Numbered from the stretch's first letter, positions 52,366 to 64,000 are shown. The stretch: DNA of 64,000 bases from Cladorhizidae sp. MBARI D1340-BT2 (GCA_028752905.1 JAQNBH010000002.1:23261059-23325058); one strand, 5' to 3'. Notes: generated by a model from the sequence alone, not told the origin. Translations and numbers: made by a program.

Positions 52366-54886
52366 ATGAGCTTCACGGCAAAAAAACAAGATTTTCGGGG
52401 GGAAAATGAGAAACATATAGACCAAATTAGGGCAAATATCAAGAACATGTTTAGCATCAAGTAAGAGTACAATTCATAACTGCCCTAATTAACAAGACCA
52501 AAGTCCCAGATTTTGTCAACTGATAGAGAAGGCCCTTATCTGCAACATGTGAACAGATTATCAATAAATGTAGTGGTTTTTCACTGGCAGGCCACCGCTT
52601 TGGCAACTGGAAAACGCCAGGAAAAATCACAAACCTTACCACTTCAAATCATCATAACTTCCTAATACTTAGAGTACTCAAAACTTTGGCACGTACAAAA
52701 GACAGATAATTAGAAGGGCTATCCGGTGATATAAAAATTATCTTTTTTGGGTAAAGTGTAGAATAGTTATGAGCTTCACGGCAAAAAAACAAGATTTTCG
52801 GGGGGGAAATGAGAAACATATAGACCAAATTAGGGCAAATATCAAGAACATGTTTAGCATCAAGTAAGAGTACAATTCATAACTGCCCTAATTAACAAGA
52901 CCAAAGTCCCAGATTTTGTCAACTGATAGAGAAGGCCCTTATCTGCAACATGTGAACAGATTATCAATAAATGTAGTGGTTTTTCACTGGCAGGCCACCG
53001 CTTTGGCAACTGGAAAACGCCAGGAAAAATCCCAAACCTTACCACTTCAAATCACCATAACTTGCTAATACTTAGAGTACTCAAAATTTTGGCACGTACA
53101 AAAGACAGATAATTAGAAGGGCTATTCGGTGATATAAAAATTATCTTTTTTGGGTAAAGTGTAGAAAAGTTATGAGCTTCACGGCAAAAAAACAAGATTT
53201 TCGGGGGGGAAATGAGAAACATATAGACCAAATTAGGGCAAATATCAAGAACATGTTTAGCATCAAGTAAGAGTACAATTCATAACTGCCCTAATTAACA
53301 AGACCAAAGTCCCAGATTTTGTCAACTGATAGAGAAGGCCCTTATCTGCAACATGTGAACAGATTATCAATAAATGTAGTGGTTTTTCACTGGCAGGCCA
53401 CCGCTTTGGCAACTGGAAAACGCCAGGAAAAATCACAAACCTTACCACTTCAAATCATCATAACTTCCTAATACTTAGAGTACTCAAAACTTTGGCACGT
53501 ACAAAAGACAGATAATTAGAAGGGCTATCCGGTGATATAAAAATTATCTTTTTTGGGTAAAGTGTAGAATAGTTATGAGCTTCACGGCAAAAAAACAAGA
53601 TTTTCGGGGGGGAAATGAGAAACATATAGACCAAATTAGGGCAAATATCAAGAACATGTTTAGCATCAAGTAAGAGTACAATTCATAACTGCCCTAATTA
53701 ACAAGACCAAAGTCCCAGATTTTGTCAACTGATAGAGAAGGCCCTTATCTGCAACATGTGAACAGATTATCAATAAATGTAGTGGTTTTTCACTGGCAGG
53801 CCACCGCTTTGGCAACTGGAAAACGCCAGGAAAAATCCCAAACCTTACCACTTTAAATCACCATAACTTGCTAATACTTAGAGTACTCAAAATTTTGGCA
53901 CGTACAAAAGACAGATAATTAGAAGAGCTATCCGGTGATATAAAAATTATCTTTTTTGGGTAAAGTGTAGAAAAGTTATGAGCTTCACGGCAAAAAAACA
54001 AGATTTTCGGGGGGAAAATGAGAAACATATAGACCAAATTAGGGCAAATATCAAGATAGAGAACACATAATGAAACCTATCATTCGAATCATATCAAGTC
54101 CATTACAGTAAAGTATGCAGAATATTATGGATGTTTGATATCAACAGAGAGCACAGAGAGAGACCTATCTTAATAGCTATATATCAAGTTTATTCAGTGA
54201 AGTGTGGAGAATCTATTTAGCATCAAGAGAGAGCAGAGAGAAACCTATCTTGTGATTCTATCAAGTCCATTACTGTGAAGTATGTGGAATATACAGATGT
54301 TTGGTATAAAGAGAGAGAACAGAGAGAGGCCTACCTTTAGAGCTATATATCAAGTCTATTCAGTGAAGTGTGGAGAATCTATGAAGCTAACATGTTTAGC
54401 TCAAGATAGAGAACACTGAGAGATACCTATCTTGCAAGTCCATTACAGTGAAGTGTGCAGAATATATGGATGTTTGATATCAAGAGAGAGCACTTGGAGA
54501 GTCCTATCTTAATAGCTGTATAACAAGTCTATTCAGTGAAGTGTGGATAATCTACGAAGCTAACATGTTTAGCATCAAGTAAGAGTACAATTCATAACTG
54601 CCCTAATTAACAAGACCTAAGTCCCAGATTTTGTCAACTGATAGAGAAGGCCCTTATCTGCAACATGTGAACAGATTATCAATAAATGTAGTGGTTTTTC
54701 ACTGGCAGGCCACCGCTTTGGCAACTGGAAAACGCCAGGAAAAATCCCAAACCTTACCACTTCAAATCACCATAACTTGCTAATACTTAGAGTACTCAAA
54801 ATTTTGGCACGTACAAAAGACAGATAATTAGAAGGGCTATTCGGTGATATAAAAATTATCTTTTTTGGGTAAAGTGTAGAAATGTT
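52366..54886. repeat. Block 13: SSSS L (related to block 11)
   Basis: Units: S 52366, 52769, 53172, 53575, L 53978-54886. S tails run T, C (atcccaaacc), T, C (ctttaaatcacc). The last S and the L match 46106-47417 in all private changes, at an offset of 7469 bp. Confidence 0.92.
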
Positions 54887-57800
54887 ATGAGCTTCACGGC
54901 AAAAAAACAAGATTTTCGGGGGGAAAATGAGAAACATATAGACCAAATTAGGGCAAATATCAAGAACATGTTTAGCATCAAGTAAGAGTACAATTCATAA
55001 CTGCCCTAATTAACAAGACCAAAGTCCCAGATTTTGTCAACTGATAGAGAAGGCCCTTATCTGCAACATGTGAACAGATTATCAATAAATGTAGTGGTTT
55101 TTCACTGGCAGGCCACCGCTTTGGCAACTGGAAAACGCCAGGAAAAATCACAAACCTTACCACTTCAAATCATCATAACTTCCTAATACTTAGAGTATTC
55201 AAAACTTTGGCACGTACAAAAGACAGATAATTAGAAGGGCTATCCGGTGATATAAAAAGTATCTTTTTGGGGTAAAGTGTAGAAAAGTTATGAGCTTCAC
55301 GGCAAAAAAAACAAGATTTTCGGGGGGAAAATGAGAAACATATAGACCAAATTAGGGCAAATATCAAGAACATGTTTAGCATCAAGTAAGAGTACAATTC
55401 ATAACTGCCCTAATTAACAAGACCAAAGTCCCAGATTTTGTCAACTGATAGAGAAGGCCCTTATCTGCAACATGTGAACAGATTATCAATAAATGTAGTG
55501 GTTTTTCACTGGCAGGCCACCGCTTTGGCAACTGGAAAACGCCAGGAAAAATCACAAACCTTACCACTTCAAATCATCATAACTTCCTAATACTTAGAGT
55601 ATTCAAAACTTTGGCACGTACAAAAGACAGATAATTAGAAGGGCTATCCGGTGATATAAAAAGTATCTTTTTGGGGTAAAGTGTAGAAATGTTATGAGCT
55701 TCACGGCAAAAAAACAAGATTTTCGGGGGGAAAATGAGAAACATATAGACCAAATTAGGGCAAATATCAAGAACATGTTTAGCATCAAATAAGAGTACAA
55801 TTCATAACTGCCCTAATTAACAAGACCAAAGTCCCAGATTTTGTCAACTGATAGAGAAGGCCCTTATCTGCAACATGTGAACAGATTATCAATAAATGTA
55901 GTGGTTTTTCACTGGCAGGACACCGCTTTGGCAACTGGAAAACGACAGGAAAAATCACAAACCTTACCACTTCAAATCATCATAACTTCCTAATACTTAG
56001 AGTATTCAAAACTTTGGCACGTACAAAAGACAGATAATTAGAAGGGCTATCCGGTGATATAAAAATTATCTTTTTGGGATAAAGTGTAGAATAGTTATGA
56101 GCTTCACGGCAAAAAAACAAGATTTTCGGGGGGGAAATGAGAAACATATAGACCAAATTAGGGCAAATATCAAGAACATGTTTAGCATCAAGTAAGAGTA
56201 CAATTCATAACTGCCCTAATTAACAAGACCAAAGTCCCAGATTTTGTCAACTGATAGAGAAGGCCCTTATCTGCAACATGTGAACAGATTATCAATAAAT
56301 GTAGTGGTTTTTCACTGGCAGGCCACCGCTTTGGCAACTGGAAAACGCCAGGAAAAATCCCAAACCTTACCACTTCAAATCACCATAACTTGCTAATACT
56401 TAGAGTACTTAAAATTTTGGCACGTACAAAAGACAGATAATTAGAAGAGCTATTCGGTGATATAAAAATTATCTTTTTTGGGTAAAGTGTAGAAAAGTTA
56501 TGAGCTTCACGGCAAAAAAACAAGATTTTCGGGGGGAAAATGAGAAACATATAGACCAAATTAGGGCAAATATCAAGATAGAGAACACATAATGAAACCT
56601 ATCATTCGAATCATATCAAGTTCATTACAGTAAAGTTTGCAGAATATTATGGATGTTTGATATCAACAGAGAGCACAGAGAGAGACCTATCTTAATAGCT
56701 ATATATCAAGTTTATTCAGTGAAGTGTGGAGAATCTATTTAGCATCAAGAGAGAGCAGAGAGAAACCTATCTTGTGATTCTATCAAGTCCATTACTGTGA
56801 AGTATGCGGAATATACGGATGTTTGGTATCAAGAGAGAGAACAGAGAGAGGCCTACCTTTAGAGCTATATATCAAGTCTATTCAGTGAAGTGTGGAGAAT
56901 CTATGAAGCTAACATGTTTAGCTCAAGATAGAGAACACTGAGAGATACCTATCTTGCAAGTCCATTACAGTGAAGTTTGCAGAATATATGGATGTTTGGT
57001 ATCAAGAGAGAGCACTTGGAGAGTCCTATCTTAATAGCTGTATAACAAGTCTATTCAGTGAAGTGTGGATAATCTACGAAGCTAACATGTTTAGCATCAA
57101 GTAAGAGTACAATTCATAACTGCCCTAATTAACAAGACCAAAGTCCCAGATTTTGTCAACTGATAGAGAAGGCCCTTATCTGCAACATGTGAACAGATTA
57201 TCAATAAATGTAGTGGTTTTTCACTGGCAGGCCACCGCTTTGGCAACTGGAAAACGCCAGGAAAAATCACAAACCTTAACACTTCAAATCACCATAACTT
57301 GCTAATACTTAGAGTACTCAAAATTGTGGCACGTACAAAAGACAGATAATTAGAAGGGCTATCCGGTGATATAAAAATTATCTTTTTTGGGTAAAGTGTA
57401 GAAAAGTTATGAGCTTCACGGCAAAAAAACAAGATTTTCGGGGGGAAAATGAGAAACATATAGACCAAATTAGGGCAAATATCAAGAACATGTTTAGCAT
57501 CAAGTAAGAGTACAATTCATAACTGCCCTAATTAACAAGACCAAAGTCCCAGATTTTGTCAACTGATAGAGAAGGCCCTTATCTGCAACATGTGAACAGA
57601 TTATCAATAAATGTAGTGGTTTTTCACTGGCAGGCCACCGCTTTGGCAACTGGAAAACGCCAGGAAAAATCACAAACCTTAACACTTCAAATCACCATAA
57701 CTTGCTAATACTTAGAGTACTCAAAATTGTGGCACGTACAAAAGACAGATAATTAGAAGGGCTATCCGGTGATATAAAAATTATCTTTTTTGGGTAAAGT

Positions 57801-58214
57801 GTAGAAAAGTTATGAGCTTCACGGCAAAAAAACAAGATTTTCGGGGGGAAAATGAGAAACATATAGACCAAATTAGGGCAAATATCAAGAACATGTTTAG
57901 CATCAAGTAAGAGTACAATTCATAACTGCCCTAATTAACAAGACCAAAGTCCCAGATTTTGTCAACTGATAGAGAAGGCCCTTATCTGCAACATGTGAAC
58001 AGATTATCAATAAATGTAGTGGTTTTTCACTGGCAGGCCACCGCTTTGGCAACTGGAAAACGCCAGGAAAAATCCCAAACCTTACCACTTCAAATCACCA
58101 TAACTTGCTAATACTTAGAGTACTCAAAATTTTGGCACGTACAAAAGACAGATAATTAGAAGAGCTATTCGGTGATATAAAAATTATCTTTTTTGGGTAA
58201 AGTGTAGAAAAGTT
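54887..58214. repeat. Block 14: SSSS L SS, right-hand subfamily copy 1
   Basis: Units: S 54887, S 55290-55693 (404 bp, eight A in the A run), S 55694, S 56097, L 56500-57408, S 57409, S 57812-58214. New diagnostics appear: agagtattc, aaaaagtatc, gcaggacacc and aacgacagg (S 55694), aagttcattac and aagtttgcag (L 56500), and cttaacactt with attgtggc. The substitution giving aaaaagtatc removes a minus-strand stop and opens meaningless 65-74 codon frames. Confidence 0.92.
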
Positions 58215-61200
58215 ATGAGCTTCACGGCAAAAAAACAAGATTTTCGGGGGGAAAATGAGAAACATATAGACCAAATTAGGGCAAATATCAAGATAGAGAA
58301 CACATAATGAAACCTATCATTCGAATCATATCAAGTTCATTACAGTAAAGTTTGCAGAATATTATGGATGTTTGATATCAACAGAGAGCACAGAGAGAGA
58401 CCTATCTTAATAGCTATATATCAAGTTTATTCAGTGAAGTGTGGAGAATCTATTTAGCATCAAGAGAGAGCAGAGAGAAACCTATCTTGTGATTCTATCA
58501 AGTCCATTACTGTGAAGTATGCGGAATATACGGATGTTTGGTATCAAGAGAGAGAACAGAGAGAGGCCTACCTTTAGAGCTATATATCAAGTCTATTCAG
58601 TGAAGTGTGGAGAATCTATGAAGCTAACATGTTTAGCTCAAGATAGAGAACACTGAGAGATACCTATCTTGCAAGTCCATTACAGTGAAGTTTGCAGAAT
58701 ATATGGATGTTTGGTATCAAGAGAGAGCACTTGGAGAGTCCTATCTTAATAGCTGTATAACAAGTCTATTCAGTGAAGTGTGGATAATCTACGAAGCTAA
58801 CATGTTTAGCATCAAGTAAGAGTACAATTCATAACTGCCCTAATTAACAAGACCAAAGTCCCAGATTTTGTCAACTGATAGAGAAGGCCCTTATCTGCAA
58901 CATGTGAACAGATTATCAATAAATGTAGTGGTTTTTCACTGGCAGGCCACCGCTTTGGCAACTGGAAAACGCCAGGAAAAATCACAAACCTTACCACTTC
59001 AAATCATCATAACTTCCTAATACTTAGAGTATTCAAAACTTTGGCACGTACAAAAGACAGATAATTAGAAGGGCTATCCGGTGATATAAAAAGTATCTTT
59101 TTGGGGTAAAGTGTAGAAAAGTTATGAGCTTCACGGCAAAAAAAACAAGATTTTCGGGGGGAAAATGAGAAACATATAGACCAAATTAGGGCAAATATCA
59201 AGAACATGTTTAGCATCAAGTAAGAGTACAATTCATAACTGCCCTAATTAACAAGACCAAAGTCCCAGATTTTGTCAACTGATAGAGAAGGCCCTTATCT
59301 GCAACATGTGAACAGATTATCAATAAATGTAGTGGTTTTTCACTGGCAGGCCACCGCTTTGGCAACTGGAAAACGCCAGGAAAAATCACAAACCTTACCA
59401 CTTCAAATCATCATAACTTCCTAATACTTAGAGTATTCAAAACTTTGGCACGTACAAAAGACAGATAATTAGAAGGGCTATCCGGTGATATAAAAAGTAT
59501 CTTTTTGGGGTAAAGTGTAGAAATGTTATGAGCTTCACGGCAAAAAAACAAGATTTTCGGGGGGAAAATGAGAAACATATAGACCAAATTAGGGCAAATA
59601 TCAAGAACATGTTTAGCATCAAATAAGAGTACAATTCATAACTGCCCTAATTAACAAGACCAAAGTCCCAGATTTTGTCAACTGATAGAGAAGGCCCTTA
59701 TCTGCAACATGTGAACAGATTATCAATAAATGTAGTGGTTTTTCACTGGCAGGACACCGCTTTGGCAACTGGAAAACGACAGGAAAAATCACAAACCTTA
59801 CCACTTCAAATCATCATAACTTCCTAATACTTAGAGTATTCAAAACTTTGGCACGTACAAAAGACAGATAATTAGAAGGGCTATCCGGTGATATAAAAAT
59901 TATCTTTTTGGGATAAAGTGTAGAATAGTTATGAGCTTCACGGCAAAAAAACAAGATTTTCGGGGGGGAAATGAGAAACATATAGACCAAATTAGGGCAA
60001 ATATCAAGAACATGTTTAGCATCAAGTAAGAGTACAATTCATAACTGCCCTAATTAACAAGACCAAAGTCCCAGATTTTGTCAACTGATAGAGAAGGCCC
60101 TTATCTGCAACATGTGAACAGATTATCAATAAATGTAGTGGTTTTTCACTGGCAGGCCACCGCTTTGGCAACTGGAAAACGCCAGGAAAAATCCCAAACC
60201 TTACCACTTCAAATCACCATAACTTGCTAATACTTAGAGTACTCAAAATTTTGGCACGTACAAAAGACAGATAATTAGAAGAGCTATTCGGTGATATAAA
60301 AATTATCTTTTTTGGGTAAAGTGTAGAAAAGTTATGAGCTTCACGGCAAAAAAACAAGATTTTCGGGGGGAAAATGAGAAACATATAGACCAAATTAGGG
60401 CAAATATCAAGATAGAGAACACATAATGAAACCTATCATTCGAATCATATCAAGTTCATTACAGTAAAGTTTGCAGAATATTATGGATGTTTGATATCAA
60501 CAGAGAGCACAGAGAGAGACCTATCTTAATAGCTATATATCAAGTTTATTCAGTGAAGTGTGGAGAATCTATTTAGCATCAAGAGAGAGCAGAGAGAAAC
60601 CTATCTTGTGATTCTATCAAGTCCATTACTGTGAAGTATGCGGAATATACGGATGTTTGGTATCAAGAGAGAGAACAGAGAGAGGCCTACCTTTAGAGCT
60701 ATATATCAAGTCTATTCAGTGAAGTGTGGAGAATCTATGAAGCTAACATGTTTAGCTCAAGATAGAGAACACTGAGAGATACCTATCTTGCAAGTCCATT
60801 ACAGTGAAGTTTGCAGAATATATGGATGTTTGGTATCAAGAGAGAGCACTTGGAGAGTCCTATCTTAATAGCTGTATAACAAGTCTATTCAGTGAAGTGT
60901 GGATAATCTACGAAGCTAACATGTTTAGCATCAAGTAAGAGTACAATTCATAACTGCCCTAATTAACAAGACCAAAGTCCCAGATTTTGTCAACTGATAG
61001 AGAAGGCCCTTATCTGCAACATGTGAACAGATTATCAATAAATGTAGTGGTTTTTCACTGGCAGGCCACCGCTTTGGCAACTGGAAAACGCCAGGAAAAA
61101 TCACAAACCTTAACACTTCAAATCACCATAACTTGCTAATACTTAGAGTACTCAAAATTGTGGCACGTACAAAAGACAGATAATTAGAAGGGCTATCCGG

Positions 61201-62048
61201 TGATATAAAAATTATCTTTTTTGGGTAAAGTGTAGAAAAGTTATGAGCTTCACGGCAAAAAAACAAGATTTTCGGGGGGAAAATGAGAAACATATAGACC
61301 AAATTAGGGCAAATATCAAGAACATGTTTAGCATCAAGTAAGAGTACAATTCATAACTGCCCTAATTAACAAGACCAAAGTCCCAGATTTTGTCAACTGA
61401 TAGAGAAGGCCCTTATCTGCAACATGTGAACAGATTATCAATAAATGTAGTGGTTTTTCACTGGCAGGCCACCGCTTTGGCAACTGGAAAACGCCAGGAA
61501 AAATCACAAACCTTAACACTTCAAATCACCATAACTTGCTAATACTTAGAGTACTCAAAATTGTGGCACGTACAAAAGACAGATAATTAGAAGGGCTATC
61601 CGGTGATATAAAAATTATCTTTTTTGGGTAAAGTGTAGAAAAGTTATGAGCTTCACGGCAAAAAAACAAGATTTTCGGGGGGAAAATGAGAAACATATAG
61701 ACCAAATTAGGGCAAATATCAAGAACATGTTTAGCATCAAGTAAGAGTACAATTCATAACTGCCCTAATTAACAAGACCAAAGTCCCAGATTTTGTCAAC
61801 TGATAGAGAAGGCCCTTATCTGCAACATGTGAACAGATTATCAATAAATGTAGTGGTTTTTCACTGGCAGGCCACCGCTTTGGCAACTGGAAAACGCCAG
61901 GAAAAATCCCAAACCTTACCACTTCAAATCACCATAACTTGCTAATACTTAGAGTATTCAAAACTTTGGCACGTACAAAAGACAGATAATTAGAAGGGCT
62001 ATCCGGTGATATAAAAATTATCTTTTTGGGGTAAAGTGTAGAATAGTT
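58215..62048. repeat. Block 15: L SSS L SS, right-hand subfamily copy 2
   Basis: Units: L 58215-59123, S 59124-59527 (404 bp), S 59528, S 59931, L 60334-61242, S 61243, S 61646-62048. It repeats block 14 at an offset of 3834 bp with no difference I could see from 58799 to 61956. L 58215 is unusual: its head is like L 56500 but its tail is the T tail (catcataacttcc, agtattc) otherwise seen only on S units. S 61646 is a mosaic, C type up to about 61941 and T type from 61957. Confidence 0.92.
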
Positions 62049-64000
62049 ATGAGCTTCACGGCAAAAAAACAAGATTTTCGGGGGGGAAATGAGAAACATA
62101 TAGACCAAATTAGGGCAAATATCAAGATAGAGAACACATAATGAAACCTATCATTCGAATCATATCAAGTCCATTACAGTAAAGTGTGCAGAATATTATG
62201 GATGTTTGATATCAACAGAGAGCACAGAGAGAGACCTATCTTAATAGCTATATATCAAGTTTATTCAGTGAAGTGTGGAGAATCTATTTAGCATCAAGAG
62301 AGAGCAGAGAGAAACCTATCTTGTGATTCTATCAAGTCCATTACTGTGAAGTATGCGGAATATACGGATGTTTGGTATCAAGAGAGAGAACAGAGAGAGG
62401 CCTACCTTTAGAGCTATATATCAAGTTTATACAGTGAAGTGTGGAGAATCTATGAAGCTAACATGTTTAGCTCAAGATAGAGAACACTGAGAGATACCTA
62501 TCTTGCAAGTCCATTACAGTGAAGTGTGCAGAATATATGGATGTTTGGTATCAAGAGAGAGCACTTGGAGAGTCCTATCTTAATAGCTGTATAACAAGTC
62601 TATTCAGTGAAGTGTGGATAATCTACGAAGCTAACATGTTTAGCATCAAGTAAGAGTACAATTCATAACTGCCCTAATTAACAAGACCAAAGTCCCAGAT
62701 TTTGTCAACTGATAGAGAAGGCCCTTATCTGCAACATGTGAACAGATTATCAATAAATGTAGTGGTTTTTCACTGGCAGGCCACCGCTTTGGCAACTGGA
62801 AAACGCCAGGAAAAATCACAAACCTTAACACTTCAAATCACCATAACTTGCTAATACTTAGAGTACTCAAAATTGTGGCACGTATAAAAGACAGATAATT
62901 AGAAGAGCTATTCGGTGATATAAAAATTATCTTTTTTGGGTAAAGTGTAGAAAAGTTATGAGCTTCACGGCAAAAAAACAAGATTTTCGGGGGGAAAATG
63001 AGAAACATATAGACCAAATTATGGCAAATATCAAGATAGAGAACACATAATGAAACCTATCATTCGAATCATATCAAGTTCATTACAGTAAAGTTTGCAG
63101 AATATTATGGATGTTTGATATCAACAGAGAGCACAGAGAGAGACCTATCTTAATAGCTATATATCAAGTTTATTCAGTGAAGTGTGGAGAATCTATTTAG
63201 CATCAAGAGAGAGCAGAGAGAAACCTATCTTGTGATTCTATCAAGTCCATTACTGTGAAGTATGCGGAATATACGGATGTTTGGTATCAAGAGAGAGAAC
63301 AGAGAGAGGCCTACCTTTAGAGCTATATATCAAGTCTATTCAGTGAAGTGTGGAGAATCTATGAAGCTAACATGTTTAGCTCAAGATAGAGAACACTGAG
63401 AGATACCTATCTTGCAAGTCCATTACAGTGAAGTTTGCAGAATATATGGATGTTTGGTATCAAGAGAGAGCACTTGGAGAGTCCTATCTTAATAGCTGTA
63501 TAACAAGTCTATTCAGTGAAGTGTGGATAATCTACGAAGCTAACATGTTTAGCATCAAGTAAGAGTACAATTCATAACTGCCCTAATTAACAAGACCAAA
63601 GTCCCAGATTTTGTCAACTGATAGAGAAGGCCCTTATCTGCAACATGTGAACAGATTATCAATAAATGTAGTGGTTTTTCACTGGCAGGCCACCGCTTTG
63701 GCAACTGGAAAACGCCAGGAAAAATCACAAACCTTAACACTTCAAATCACCATAACTTGCTAATACTTAGAGTACTCAAAATTGTGGCACGTACAAAAGA
63801 CAGATAATTAGAAGGGCTATCCGGTGATATAAAAATTATCTTTTTTGGGTAAAGTGTAGAAAAGTTATGAGCTTCACGGCAAAAAAACAAGATTTTCGGG
63901 GGGAAAATGAGAAACATATAGACCAAATTAGGGCAAATATCAAGAACATGTTTAGCATCAAGTAAGAGTACAATTCATAACTGCCCTAATTAACAAGACC
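62049..64000. repeat. Block 16: L L and a partial S at the window end
   Basis: Units: L 62049-62957, L 62958-63866, and 134 bp of an S unit (63867-64000), identified as S because aacatgtttagc directly follows atatcaag. Private changes are t at 62427 and a at 62431 (gtttatacagtg), t at 62885 (cgtataaaag) and t at 63022 (attatggc). L 62958 has the right-hand aagttcattac and aagtttgcag bases; L 62049 does not, so it looks inserted by exchange. Confidence 0.92.

Larger units (their letters stand above)
1..64000. repeat. Two-form satellite array (909-bp L and 403-bp S monomers)
   Basis: Every base belongs to head-to-tail copies of one monomer in one orientation. I phased units on the recurring motif atgagcttcacgg (position 1). 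Two lengths alternate irregularly: 909 bp (L, 45 complete copies, three of them 907 bp) and 403 bp (S, 57 complete copies, six of 402 bp and two of 404 bp), followed by a 134-bp S fragment. These lengths sum exactly to 64,000. Copies differ by only a few substitutions each by eye, so amplification or homogenisation is recent. No unique sequence, transposon or array edge is present. Known for such arrays: they are usually heterochromatic and evolve by unequal crossing-over and conversion. Inferred: eukaryotic nuclear satellite. The family is not recognised, and centromeric versus other location cannot be told. Confidence 0.97.

Noticed and set aside
55173..55397. 74-codon minus-strand frame (also 59007-59231) and 65-codon frames at 55603-55800 and 59437-59634
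   Set aside because: They begin at TTG, cross the S junction, and exist only because one substitution (aaaaattatc to aaaaagtatc) removes a stop. The 404-bp units also shift frame through an extra A. The hydrophobic look comes from translating AT-rich DNA.
1..64000. CRISPR array
   Set aside because: Repeats are 403-909 bp and contiguous, with no short repeat separated by unique spacers, and no cas-like gene is present.
1..64000. Ribosomal DNA spacer or gene-cluster tandem repeat
   Set aside because: No rRNA, tRNA or histone-like sequence appears in any unit; the monomer is fully accounted for without a gene.

Overview
The whole 64 kb is one uninterrupted tandem repeat (satellite) array. I find no protein-coding gene, RNA gene, transposon or unique flanking sequence in it. 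The array runs off both ends of the window, so its true length and neighbours are unknown. An AT-rich, nearly homogeneous, gene-free array of this length, with monomers of several hundred bp and nested sub-repeats, is typical of eukaryotic nuclear heterochromatin (centromeric, pericentromeric, subtelomeric or knob DNA). I do not recognise the satellite family and cannot name the organism.

The array is built from two forms of one monomer, all in the same orientation. The long form (L) is 909 bp and the short form (S) is 403 bp. Taking the phase so that position 1 starts a unit, there are 45 complete L units (40,899 bp), 57 complete S units (22,967 bp) and a final S fragment at 63867-64000. S equals L minus one exact 506-bp segment (79-584 in the first unit). 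That segment belongs to six diverged sub-repeats of 79-95 bp in alternating A and B classes, forming three A-B dimers of 172, 178 and 174 bp. The remaining core of about 385 bp carries weaker relics of the same sub-repeat family.

Layout: positions 1-24 kb are mixed L and S and contain a linked variant ending in a 402-bp S unit (six copies). Positions 24-38 kb are mixed with longer L runs. Positions 38.5-44.9 kb are seven L units in a row and 47.8-52.4 kb are five L units in a row. Positions 54.9-64 kb form a distinct right-hand subfamily with its own diagnostic substitutions. Within S runs, two tail variants usually alternate, giving 806-bp S dimers. Several multi-unit blocks recur apparently without change at offsets of 3832, 3834, 6155 and 7469 bp, and some units are mosaics of two variants. 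This pattern fits repeated unequal exchange and gene conversion.

The only open frames are spurious: a 61-codon minus-strand frame in nearly every unit, starting at GTG, and 65-74 codon frames starting at TTG. The window's content is therefore structural and evolutionary rather than genic.
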